Shown piece by piece: positions 1 through 6,722 of a DNA stretch of 14,214 nucleotides. A model generated the notes under the pieces. It was given only the letters and a program-made list of their open reading frames with translations. It was not told where the DNA came from and did no database searches. The translations under genes and the position numbers were made by a program. Where the stretch lies: NCBI GenBank assembly GCA_030045215.1, contig JASIBJ010000401.1, forward strand, positions 1 to 14,214. Reading direction: 5' to 3'. Numbering within the stretch: position 1 is the first letter of the stretch; the number at the start of each line of letters is the position of its first letter. The stretch is from Streptosporangiaceae bacterium. Its GTDB lineage: Bacteria > Actinomycetota > Actinomycetes > Streptosporangiales > Streptosporangiaceae.

Positions 1-477
1 CTCACCGACCGCATCGGAGCACGTCCGATCGTGCTCGCCGGCGTGGTGCTCACCATGGCCGGCACCATTGCCTACACCCAAGTGACCGTCCACACCAGCG
101 AGATACTCCTCGGCCTCAGCCTCGTCGTGCGAGGCGCCGGCCTCGGCGCCGTGACCATCCCCGTGATGGCCGCCGCCTACCTCGGGCTGCGACCCGAACA
201 GGTGCCCCACGCCACCACCGCCACCCGGATCGCGCAACAGCTAGGCGGCGCGTTCGGCACGGCCATCCTCGCCATGATCCTCGCCACCCAGCTCCATGCC
301 CACCAGGCAGCCGGCCTCGCCGGTCAGGCCACCGCCTTCGCCAACACGTTCTGGTGGTCACTCGGCTTCACGGCCATCGCCGTCATCCCCGCCCTCGCCC
401 TGCCGCACCGGCACAACGACCCCACCGCACCCCTGACCAGCACCCCGCCAACCGCCACTCACTTGACACCGAGTTGA
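1..477 (+). CDS. MFS drug-exporter-type transporter (DHA2 family), C-terminal part
   Basis: The reading frame is open from base 1, so the start lies upstream of the window; 158 residues and a TGA stop are visible. It begins with a DRIGARP motif, the loop-type signature between MFS helices, followed by hydrophobic segments at about residues 9-30, 37-60, 85-97 and 115-133. The central stretch (RGAGLGAV, then LGLRPEQVPHATTATRIAQQ and LGGAFGTAI) matches the C-terminal half of EmrB/QacA-like 14-helix proton antiporters, where the pattern LRPEEVPHATA..N..QQ.GGA.G.A is typical. The tail after the last helix is a short Pro/Thr-rich cytoplasmic end. The role would be proton-driven export of a small hydrophobic compound; the substrate cannot be inferred. 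It converges on the DUF899 gene. Family assignment is solid; only the fragment is seen. Confidence 0.9.
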   Translation, partial: LTDRIGARPIVLAGVVLTMAGTIAYTQVTVHTSEILLGLSLVVRGAGLGAVTIPVMAAAYLGLRPEQVPHATTATRIAQQLGGAFGTAILAMILATQLHAHQAAGLAGQATAFANTFWWSLGFTAIAVIPALALPHRHNDPTAPLTSTPPTATHLTPS

Positions 478-705
478 CCCGACCGGCGCCATCCGGTTCA
501 CACGGGTCGCGGGGCCAGAACCTGTGACCCTGCCCGTCAGATCCGGCGCGGATGGCCACGTGTGCCGGTATAGCGCTGGGCGGCACACCAAACTGCGGCC
601 GCGCCAGCTGGCCGGTAACGGCGCCGGGTCCTCACCGAAGCGCATAAAGGACCGGTGCCAGCCGTTGGACGGCCTCGAGCTAACTCGTGCTGCGTCGCTA
701 TGTCG

Positions 706-732
706 GGCAGCCCGTCACTTCTCCGGGCTGTC
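706..732 (-). terminator. Hairpin overlapping the DUF899 stop codon
   Basis: A 7-bp GC-rich stem (708-714 with 724-730), extendable to 9 pairs through one G-U, has a 9-nt loop. It starts within the stop codon of the minus-strand DUF899 gene and has no clear U tract, as is common in actinomycete terminators. It could serve both convergent genes. This is inferred from base pairing by eye only. Confidence 0.4.
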
Positions 733-1441
733 AGGATGTGAACGTCGGATCGGCCGGGTGCGGGCTGGCTACCCTGCCCTTCGGCTCCTCCCAGTCCTCG
801 TGTCGGCCGAGCGCCGTGAGGTCAAGGAGCGCATACGCGCCGATGGTCTGCTCGGAGCCGCGGGCATATGTCGAGTAGGTATGGAAGATCTTGTCGCCGT
901 CCGTCAGGAAGCAGCTGTGGCCGCCGGCTTCGAAGGCCCGGCCCGACTCCACCGGCTCGTAGTTGTAGATCGGGCGCGCTACCGCTGGGTCGACCGTCAC
1001 CTGGAAGTCGTAATTGAAGTCACTGCCGAAGGACGAGTACCAGTCGACCGACCATCCCTTGGCCGCCTTCACTGCGGCGATCCTGGCTGCCGGCGCGCGG
1101 GAAACAGCCGCGTACGCGGTATCCCTGGTACGCAGTTGGGCGAGGATAGCCGCAGGCAGCGCGTCCAGCGAGGCCGTGCAACCGGGGCAGACAGCATCCC
1201 AGTCAGGACCGAACATGACATGCTGGATGATCAGCTGGCTGCAGCCGTCAAACAGGCTGACCAGGCTCACCTCGCCGTCCGGGCCCTCGAACCGGTAGTC
1301 CTTCGTGACCTCGGTCATCGGGAGCCTGCGGCGCTCGGCGTTTAGGGCATCCCGCTGAATGGTGTGCTCCTTCTCCCTGACCAGCAGCTCTTTTCTGGCT
1401 GCTAGCCACTCCTCCGGTGTCACTATCTCTGGCATGCTCAT
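731..1441 (-). CDS. DUF899 family thioredoxin-like protein
   Basis: A 236-aa protein of the DUF899 family (thioredoxin-fold proteins of unknown substrate, common in actinomycetes and proteobacteria). Visible features are the N-terminal helical PEEWLAARKELLVREKEHT, the conserved segment around DYRFEGPDGEVSL.SLFDG (residues 48-66), QHVMFGPDWDAVCPGCT with a redox-type CxxC (C85, C88), SVDWYSSFGSDFNYDF (131-146) and a C-terminal half ending near YALLDLTALGRHEDW. Length is normal for the family. The frame is open to 1540, but the ATG at 1441 is preferred because AAGGAGG lies 6 nt upstream of it; a second ATG follows at 1435. A hairpin follows the stop. The family is often annotated as a dithiol-disulfide oxidoreductase, but the real role is unknown. 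Family call is firm, function is not. Confidence 0.92.
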   Translation of the reverse strand: MSMPEIVTPEEWLAARKELLVREKEHTIQRDALNAERRRLPMTEVTKDYRFEGPDGEVSLVSLFDGCSQLIIQHVMFGPDWDAVCPGCTASLDALPAAILAQLRTRDTAYAAVSRAPAARIAAVKAAKGWSVDWYSSFGSDFNYDFQVTVDPAVARPIYNYEPVESGRAFEAGGHSCFLTDGDKIFHTYSTYARGSEQTIGAYALLDLTALGRHEDWEEPKGRVASPHPADPTFTS

Positions 1442-2252
1442 CAGCTTCCTCCTTGGCCTAACGAACAACGGATGAGGGCAGTCGCCGCCGGTGTCAGCAC
1501 CGATCGCTGACGCCAGGTAAGACGGAGCGTCACGTGACAATTCATCGCACGAGACATGCCGCTACCTAATCGACGAACGAGCGACCGGCCGCTGGACAGG
1601 CCAGCAAAGTCTCGCGGTGGCCAGCCACCTGATGGGCTGGAGCGGCAAGACGCCGACGAGTTCCGGCAGCAGTGGGACGGAACGTCGCGCCGGCGCGTGG
1701 CCGTTCGCTCCCCCAGAGCTGCCGAACAACGTCGCCACCTACCTGCGGGTGCGGGCCTTGACACGTGATCGCCGGCACCATCTCTGCCAGCTGCCGCCTG
1801 CCGCGCAGGCCATCAGAACAGCTAGCTTGGCGGGCCGTCACTGCCTGATGCGCACACCGGGCCGTCCTCAGGCCCGCTGCGAACGACGCGATCCCGGCAG
1901 CCCGCCGACCGCGAGCAGGGCGTCGGCGTTCGCACCGCCGCGCGTGCCAGTAGCAAGAGCCCGCAGCCATGCGACAGCCTGCTCGCGCCAGGGACCGCCG
2001 TCGAGGACGGCAAGACAGTCAGCGCACTCCTCGACCGCTGCCGCGTCGCCCGGCCACGCGGCACCTATGCCAGTCGTGACCAGGCACAGATACGGCGTTG
2101 CACCGGCGGACCCTGCGCGAACGTGAGCGCGATCGGATGCGGCGCGCCCACGGGCGACGCGAGCGGCAGGCCCATGCTGATCGATGCGCGACGCCAGTCT
2201 CCTGCCAGGCGTGGCTAGGCTAGCCGGAGCAGATTCATCAGAAGGAAATGCC
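1442..2252. other. Long, mostly gene-free tract
   Basis: About 810 bp separates the divergent DUF899 and mycothiol-enzyme genes. Most open frames here are Arg/Pro/Ala-rich without domain-like content. The exception is a weak minus-strand frame at 1868-2254, listed separately. A perfect 10-bp palindrome, GTCACGTGAC, lies at 1529-1538, about 90 bp upstream of the DUF899 start; another CACGTG core lies near 1762. These could be regulator sites or chance. No tRNA-like or transposon-like structure was seen. Confidence 0.4.
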
Positions 2253-2254
2253 AT
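1868..2254 (-). CDS. Possible hypothetical protein or gene remnant with a CxxC
   Basis: I do not recognise this frame. Its C-terminal 75 residues look protein-like: YLCLVTTGIGAAWPGD, then ECADCLAVLDGGPWREQAV and AWLRALATG, with a CxxC and an amphipathic helix. The N-terminal part is Arg/Ala-rich and unconvincing. The only start codons in frame are an ATG at 2254, sitting on the divergent gene's own start, and a GTG at 2302 inside that gene. No ribosome binding site supports either. It may be the 3' remnant of a decayed gene, or not coding at all. Confidence 0.22.
   Translation of the reverse strand: MAFPSDESAPASLATPGRRLASRIDQHGPAARVARGRAASDRAHVRAGSAGATPYLCLVTTGIGAAWPGDAAAVEECADCLAVLDGGPWREQAVAWLRALATGTRGGANADALLAVGGLPGSRRSQRA
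2213..2225. repeat. 13-bp inverted repeat upstream of the mycothiol-dependent enzyme gene
   Basis: GGCTAG-G-CTAGCC is a perfect 6-bp inverted repeat with a 1-nt centre, 27 bp upstream of the ATG at 2253. The position suits an operator overlapping a promoter or start site. No cognate regulator is identifiable. Confidence 0.3.
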
Positions 2255-3032
2255 GCCCCAGCTCAGTCCCGATCGGTATTTCGCGGAGGTCGAGGCAAGC
2301 ACAGCAGGGTTGGCCGAGATCTTGGCTGAGCACGATCAGAGTCTGCCGATCCCCACCTGTCCGGAATGGACACTGCGTCAGCTTGTCACGCATGTTGGCA
2401 GAGCGCACCGGTGGGCGGCCGAAATTACGCGTACGAGGTCTGACGCGTTCATTCCGTTCCGTCAGGTACCGGATGGCAGGCTTCCGGATGATCCCGCCGA
2501 GCAGCCGGCGTGGCTACGGGCCGGCGCGGCACGGATCGTCGACTCTGTACGCGAAGCGGGCGGCGATCTCGTCTGGTCGTTCAGCGGCCTGGCGCCTGCC
2601 AGTTTCTGGATACGGCGGATGGCGCACGAGACGCTGGTGCACCGAGCCGACGCCCAGCTAGCCGCGGGTGCCGAGCCTGAGCCCGTCATCGACGCGGAGG
2701 TAGCTACCGATGCCATCGACGAATGGCTGACGCTGCTAACCGCCGGGATTCTCGGCAACGCCGCCGACCGGACCGAGGCGCTGCCCGCCGGTGCTGCGCT
2801 GCACGTTCACGCGACCGATGACGGACTTGGCGGCGGCGAGTGGATGATCCGACACGACGCGAGCGGCCTGACCGTTGAACCAGGACATGGCAAGGGTGAT
2901 GCAGCCCTTACCGGCCCGGCCGCCAGCTTGCTGCTCGTGCTGATGCGGCGAAGGCCGGCTTTCGATCCGGCAGTGGCCGTTTACGGGGACAGCGCAGTGG
3001 TAGATGGCTGGCTGGCAAGCACCGCGTTCTGA
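2253..3032 (+). CDS. Maleylpyruvate isomerase family mycothiol-dependent enzyme
   Basis: A 259-aa protein with the two-part layout of the mycothiol-dependent maleylpyruvate isomerase family. The N-terminal DinB-like MDMPI_N domain (about 5-140) contains CPEWTLRQLVTHVGRAHRW, whose His47 matches the first metal ligand, and MAHETLVHRADAQ, whose Glu126 and His130 match the second and third ligands of the corynebacterial enzyme. A smaller C-terminal MDMPI_C-like domain (about 150-257) has LHVHATDD, EWMIRHDASGLTVEPGHG and a hydrophobic end. The family uses mycothiol as thiol cofactor for isomerisation or conjugation; the actual substrate is rarely maleylpyruvate. The frame is open to 2184, but the ATG at 2253 is preserved by GAAGGA upstream and fits family length. 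No ring-cleavage genes are adjacent, so the substrate is unknown. Confidence 0.9.
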   Translation: MPQLSPDRYFAEVEASTAGLAEILAEHDQSLPIPTCPEWTLRQLVTHVGRAHRWAAEITRTRSDAFIPFRQVPDGRLPDDPAEQPAWLRAGAARIVDSVREAGGDLVWSFSGLAPASFWIRRMAHETLVHRADAQLAAGAEPEPVIDAEVATDAIDEWLTLLTAGILGNAADRTEALPAGAALHVHATDDGLGGGEWMIRHDASGLTVEPGHGKGDAALTGPAASLLLVLMRRRPAFDPAVAVYGDSAVVDGWLASTAF

Positions 3033-3334
3033 TGACTGAGCCTTCGTTGGCGGTGGGTGGAATACCAGGCCTCCGCCGGCGGGGCACGCGAGGCGGCACG
3101 CAGAGCCCGCGAGGCATTGCACGCGCTGACTGGATGACATCCCTGTGCATTGCGATGCGCCAGTCGCTGGCCGTCCGGCCAGCCGATGGCGAGGCACGAA
3201 CCTCTGCAGCGGCTGGAGAACGTGGGTGGCCAGCAGCTCGTCGGCCGTCGCGCTGCAAGGGCGGCGACGCGCCGGATTCAGCGAGCGCTGCGCCGATTCC
3301 TCGGTGCACCTGGCCATCTGCCGGCCCGGCGTGC
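3033..3334. other. Intergenic stretch, nothing recognised
   Basis: Open frames on both strands are low-complexity Arg/Ala/Pro and look like GC-driven shadows. A short hairpin (arms 3069-3073 and 3090-3094, 5 bp) lies about 37 bp after the stop of the upstream + strand gene and might contribute to termination. No RNA gene or repeat was seen. Confidence 0.3.
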
Positions 3335-3409
3335 TTAGTGGAGATCGCCGCGGTCTTCGCGCTCGCGGGCCCGTTGGTCGCGGGCCTTTCCATGCACGGC
3401 CTCGGCCAT
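3335..3409 (-). other. 24-codon in-frame continuation of the 61-aa gene
   Basis: After the TGA ending the 61-aa gene (3431-3433), the same frame continues through seven codons to an ATG at 3409 and then 24 very hydrophilic, Lys/Arg/Asp/Glu-rich residues (MAEAVHGKARD..., ending GDLH) before a TAA. It may be the original C-terminus cut off by a stop mutation, a reinitiation micro-ORF, or chance. There is no clear ribosome binding site for the ATG. Confidence 0.22.
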
Positions 3410-3430
3410 GCGCCGGTTACGCGGGCTGCA

Positions 3431-3616
3431 TCACGCAGCCGGCTCGCACTGCTGTACCGCGCGCGGCTGCGAGCGCCGGGAATCTGCCTGCGCCGTGTCG
3501 GCCAGCCATTGCTCTTGCTCGGGATCTAGCTGGTCCAGTCCGAGCAGCAGCGCCCTAGTCTCCGCCTCGAGCTGGCGGATGGTGGCGAGAGCGCGTTCAG
3601 CGTGACCGTATGCCAT
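3431..3616 (-). CDS. Small hypothetical helical protein (61 aa)
   Basis: Unrecognised small protein. The first 50 residues (MAYGHAERALATIRQLEAET, then RALLLGLDQLDPEQEQWLAD) are charged, Leu/Ala-rich and predicted helical, possibly a short coiled coil; the tail is polar with one Cys. The start is well supported: GGGAGG lies 8 nt upstream of the ATG at 3616. It is the fourth member of the packed minus-strand set after whiB, starting 2 nt after the stop of the 50-aa ORF; its own Shine-Dalgarno lies inside that ORF's last codons. Function unknown; a partner or regulator role is only a guess from context. Confidence 0.6.
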   Translation of the reverse strand: MAYGHAERALATIRQLEAETRALLLGLDQLDPEQEQWLADTAQADSRRSQPRAVQQCEPAA

Positions 3617-3618
3617 GG

Positions 3619-3771
3619 TTAGTGCCTCCCTGGTAGCGAGTGTCGTTGGCCCGGTCGCAGTGTTCGGCTCGCCTGATGTGGAGTGACTTCCTCACCAGGG
3701 CACACTTCGAGGAGCCGTCGGACCTGCCGTGCGCGAGCTTCGTCACTGGCCGCCACCGCCAGCCGGTTCAC
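3619..3771 (-). CDS. Possible 50-aa hypothetical protein overlapping the STAS-like ORF
   Basis: A GTG at 3771 overlaps the TGA of the upstream STAS-like ORF (GTGA), the usual geometry of translational coupling, and AGGGG lies 7 nt before it. The product begins (V/M)NRLAVAASDEARARQVRR followed by LLEVCPGEEV, which is helical and protein-like; the tail is basic. The frame is also open upstream to an ATG at 3984 that has a strong Shine-Dalgarno, but that extension is Arg-rich and shadows the STAS frame. Alternatively this is the shifted C-terminus of a single broken gene. Unrecognised family. Confidence 0.35.
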   Translation of the reverse strand: MNRLAVAASDEARARQVRRLLEVCPGEEVTPHQASRTLRPGQRHSLPGRH

Positions 3772-4025
3772 GGGGATGCCCCTGCTCTGGCCCGGCCCGC
3801 AATCGCATCGGGGAGCGAGGAGTACACGCAGACCAGGAGGCCGAGGCCGCTGATGCGCAGCAGGCCGTGCACCAGCCGGCTGGCCGCTACGAGCCGTACC
3901 TGTGCCCCTGCCTCGATCGCGCGCGTGCACGCCTCCACGATCGAGCCGGCAGCCGCTGGCATCGCGTCTGTCACGTGCTCGCATGTCGTTCCTCCCTGGG
4001 CGGGCGCGCCTCGATTGACGCTCAA
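3768..4025 (-). CDS. STAS-domain-like protein, C-terminal half only
   Basis: From about residue 25 to 79 the frame matches the second half of an anti-sigma-factor-antagonist STAS domain: IVEACTRAIEAGAQVRLVAA, then RLVHGLLRISGL and VYSSLPDAIA, equivalent to the family's alpha helix, strand, (x)L..(S/T)GL and final helix. The first half, including the D-S/T-S phospho-acceptor loop, is absent; the upstream residues (NRGAPAQGGTTCEHVT) do not resemble it. The TTG at 4025 overlaps the whiB stop (TTGA). The strong Shine-Dalgarno GGGAGGAACGAC sits before an ATG at 3984 in a different frame, so either start use is unusual or a frameshift has occurred. It may be a pseudogene fragment of a partner-switching regulator, or a minimal STAS-like protein. 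Confidence 0.45.
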   Translation of the reverse strand: MSVNRGAPAQGGTTCEHVTDAMPAAAGSIVEACTRAIEAGAQVRLVAASRLVHGLLRISGLGLLVCVYSSLPDAIAGRARAGASP

Positions 4026-4273
4026 GCCGCCCTGCGTCGCCGACGGTTCCGGCGTTCCCTACGGCGTTCGTCTTCGTTCAGCCCGCCCCAGACTCCGTCC
4101 CTGATGTCGGCGCTCAGAGCGCAGTCCAGGCACTGGCTGCGGACAATGCATGCGGTGCAGATCGCTTTGGCAGCCGTTTCCCTCAGCTCACGCTCGGGCC
4201 AGCGCTCGCCGTCTGGCGCAAAGAACAAGGCAGCAACATCGCCACGGCATGCGGCGTGAGCTTCCCAGCCCAT
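4022..4273 (-). CDS. WhiB-family Fe-S transcriptional regulator
   Basis: An 83-aa Wbl protein. Four cysteines follow the family spacing C-x29-C-x2-C-x5-C (ACRG, then CTACIVRSQC), ligating a [4Fe-4S] cluster; the GVWGG turn follows, then a very basic tail (RRERRNRRRRR) for DNA contact. These proteins bind region 4 of the primary sigma factor and respond to redox or NO. The ATG at 4273 is chosen because AAGGG lies 6 nt upstream; a GTG at 4318 would add 15 residues. A weak sigma70-like pair (TTGCCG, 17 bp, CATTAG) lies at 4303-4331. It follows the HAD-ATPase fusion by about 150 bp, and its stop overlaps the next ORF, suggesting a small operon. Which Wbl class it belongs to cannot be told reliably. 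Confidence 0.93.
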   Translation of the reverse strand: MGWEAHAACRGDVAALFFAPDGERWPERELRETAAKAICTACIVRSQCLDCALSADIRDGVWGGLNEDERRRERRNRRRRRAA

Positions 4274-4421
4274 TTCCGGCCCTTTCGCGCAGCCCTTCGT
4301 GACTAATGTCGAGTCCACGACAGCACGGCAACGACAGCGCGCGTGAGGGTCTAAAGGCCCGGAAGTGAACGCATTCTGCGGGCCTATCGCTAACAGCTAC
4401 GGCATTCATCGAGCCGATGCC

Positions 4422-6341
4422 TCACCCGGCGGCGGCAGATCGAGATCGCTGCTGCTGGCCGGGTTCCAGAGCAGGCGGGCTAGCTGAAAGGGAACTGCCA
4501 TGATTCTGCCCGGCCGCCGTCACCCAGTCCCTGCCCGCGCTTCCGCCAGCGCGCGGCCAGTCGTCGGCGTAGCGTGCGCCGATGGCGGCGACCAGCCTGG
4601 CCCGCCCGGCGGGCACGCTGACGCTCCGGCCGCGGACAGAGCCCTCGGCGGCTGCGATCGCCGCGGCCAGTGGTGGGTCGCCGAGCACTTCGGCGACCCA
4701 CCGGGAAAAGTCGCCGTGCTGACAGTGGTGGACGATGACAGCGTCCTGGCAGGCCCGCAGTTCGTCCTGCAGTTCGCCGGCGTTACCAGCGGTCGCGCCG
4801 GTGAGGGTGTCCCAGTCGCGGCGGAAGTAGAACCGGCGGTCGGGGCGCAGGCTGCCGTTGGAGTACTTGTGCCAGTGGCGCATGTGCGGAGTCTCGCGAT
4901 CCCCGATCGAGAACACGACGCCGGCTCCCGGGTGCTGGCGGTCCACCAGGACGGCTTGGCCCGGCCCGGCTTGTGTGATCAGCGCAGCCGCTGCGGCGTG
5001 CGTCATAGTTCCAGCGGCCGCGATCAGGTCAGTGGTGCCGCCGCCGGGATCGCCGGGCATCGCAATCAGCACGTCCACGGCCAGCAGCGCTTCGGGACGC
5101 AGCTCCTCCGGCCGGTAGGTCACCAGGCAGTAACCGGCCACCGCCGGCTGGAGCAGCGTGCGCGCCTGGCGCCCAAGGGGCAGTTGCGCCTCGTCGATGA
5201 TTAGCCAGTGCGGCAGCCCGGACGCGGCCCGGACAACCTCCAGCTCGCCCAGCGCGGCGCGCAAGTAGCCGGGCTGGCTGTCGGCTGGTGCAGCTGACAT
5301 GTCCACCACCACGCCGCCGGGGTGATGGCGCACGATCCGGACCAGGTCGTGCGGGGCAGGCAGGCAGCCGCCCGATCCGGTGAGCAGAACGTCGCGCAGC
5401 TGGCCCAGGCCGTTATGGTCTCCCTCGGGGTCGAAGATCACGACCGAATAGCCGAGGCGGATCAGCTGTTCGGCGATCAGCCCGGCCAGGTAGGACTTGC
5501 CATGCTGCGGGACGCCGGTCACCAGGATGTTGAGCTGCGACGCTGGAATCGACGCCGGAGTGTGATCAGCCAGCTCGCCCAGCGTGACGTGCCAGCGCCG
5601 CGGGTGTATGCGCTCCCGGCCAGCCAGTACCGGGCCGCGCAGGAACGCGGCAACGCCCGCCCCGTCATGTTCGGACAGGACGATATCGGCCCTGGCCTTC
5701 AGCGCTGGGACAGCGTTGCCGACCGCGACACCCAGCTCCGCGGCCTCCAGCAGCGAATGGTCGTTCTCCGCGTCGCCGACAGCGACGGCGTTATGGACCG
5801 AGATCCCCAGATCCGCCAGTGCCGCGGCCAGGCCAGTAGCCTTAGATACACCGGCGGGCAGGACCATCAGCTCGGCCCGGTTGCGGATCAGCTGGCACTC
5901 CAGGCCGAGCCTGCGTACCTCTTCCAGCACGGTCGGCTCGTCCTCGCCCGCGCAGGCCAGCAGCACATCTCCACACCGGACCGTCACACCGCGGCGGGCC
6001 AGTGCCGCGGCCAGCTCACCGGGGACCGGAGCGGCCAGACTCCGCCGCCGGCACCCGTGGGCCAGCACCGCGCCGTTCTCCGCGACAATCACGTCCGAGC
6101 GCTGCCCCGCATCCGGGAAGACCGCTAGCAGCTCGGGCAGGATCCTGCCGGTCACGATGACCACCCGTCGGCCAGCCGACCGTGTCTCATCAATCGCGGC
6201 CAGCGCGTCTGGGTGCACCCTGCCCGCGGCCGTCAGCGTGCCATCAAAATCCACCGCCACCGCACGAAAGAACCCCGCTTCGTCGTGCTCCGCGGCGCCA
6301 CTCCGGCCGTGGCGGCGCTCAGCGTCGGCCACATCTCGCAC
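4422..6341 (-). CDS. HAD-family phosphatase fused to HerA/DUF87-like ATPase
   Basis: A 639-aa two-enzyme fusion. Residues about 24-235 form a Cof-type (HAD-IIB) phosphatase: motif I DFDGTLT (D31, D33), motif II VTGR (T64), Lys167 and motif III GDAENDHSLL (189-198), all intact. Residues about 255-480 form a P-loop ATPase: Walker A GVPQHGKS (276-283), IFDPEGDH (302-309) and Walker B WLIIDEAQ (379-386), the pattern of HerA/DUF87-type ATPases. Residues about 488-600 form a third region (FYFRRDWDTLTGATAGN, HHCQHGDFSRWVAEVLGD) with conserved-looking HHC/HGDFSRW. The start is a GTG at 6341 with no strong ribosome binding site; a GTG at 6332 is an alternative. The biological substrate is unknown. The domains are certain; whether the ATPase acts on DNA is inferred. 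Confidence 0.88.
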   Translation of the reverse strand: MRDVADAERRHGRSGAAEHDEAGFFRAVAVDFDGTLTAAGRVHPDALAAIDETRSAGRRVVIVTGRILPELLAVFPDAGQRSDVIVAENGAVLAHGCRRRSLAAPVPGELAAALARRGVTVRCGDVLLACAGEDEPTVLEEVRRLGLECQLIRNRAELMVLPAGVSKATGLAAALADLGISVHNAVAVGDAENDHSLLEAAELGVAVGNAVPALKARADIVLSEHDGAGVAAFLRGPVLAGRERIHPRRWHVTLGELADHTPASIPASQLNILVTGVPQHGKSYLAGLIAEQLIRLGYSVVIFDPEGDHNGLGQLRDVLLTGSGGCLPAPHDLVRIVRHHPGGVVVDMSAAPADSQPGYLRAALGELEVVRAASGLPHWLIIDEAQLPLGRQARTLLQPAVAGYCLVTYRPEELRPEALLAVDVLIAMPGDPGGGTTDLIAAAGTMTHAAAAALITQAGPGQAVLVDRQHPGAGVVFSIGDRETPHMRHWHKYSNGSLRPDRRFYFRRDWDTLTGATAGNAGELQDELRACQDAVIVHHCQHGDFSRWVAEVLGDPPLAAAIAAAEGSVRGRSVSVPAGRARLVAAIGARYADDWPRAGGSAGRDWVTAAGQNHGSSLSASPPALEPGQQQRSRSAAAG

Positions 6342-6722
6342 GACATCACGCTCTCGCCGCGAATCCGGCCCCGGAAAGGGGCAAAGGTCACCTCATCTGG
6401 CTCTCCCCCGACCGCGGACGGCGCGATGGGGTTGCCGTTTGCAATCATTTCTCGGGTCAGCTAGCCCGGCCGTGATTAGGGATGCTCCGCGGCGGGAATC
6501 TGCGCGCAACGCACAATGAACGTCTGCTGACGAGCCAGCTCAGGCCTACGTAACGCTGTCACACTGTGGCGTGCGGTGTTGAGCTTCCGGCCTGGCAGTC
6601 ATGCCGTTAATGCCGGTGCTCCCGGCCATTTTCGGGACCATAGGCCCTGCTCAGCGAGTTCGCTGATCAGGCACCTTAGTGCAGTGGCGCCAGAACGGGC
6701 CGCGCGAGGGCACGGCACGCCG
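6342..6722. other. Intergenic tract upstream of the HAD-ATPase gene
   Basis: No convincing gene. Base composition is noticeably less GC-rich around 6420-6580 than in flanking genes, which suits a divergent promoter region between the minus-strand HAD-ATPase and the plus-strand small ORFs. I could not identify a reliable promoter pair or hairpin. Confidence 0.3.

Noticed and set aside
524..1345. 273-aa plus-strand frame
   Set aside because: It lies largely opposite the DUF899 gene and its translation has no domain-like pattern; the minus strand carries the ribosome binding site and conserved motifs.
3431..3433. TGA as a selenocysteine codon in the small ORF
   Set aside because: No selenocysteine-insertion structure or selenoprotein-like motif is evident; a simple stop or nonsense mutation is the plainer reading.
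3619..3984. 121-aa minus frame behind a strong Shine-Dalgarno (ATG 3984)
   Set aside because: The first 70 residues are an Arg-rich shadow of the STAS-like frame; only the last 50 residues look protein-like and are listed separately from the GTG at 3771.
4422..6341. Defence island reading of the HerA-like fusion
   Set aside because: No nuclease partner, restriction, toxin or mobile gene is adjacent, so calling it a defence system would go beyond the sequence.
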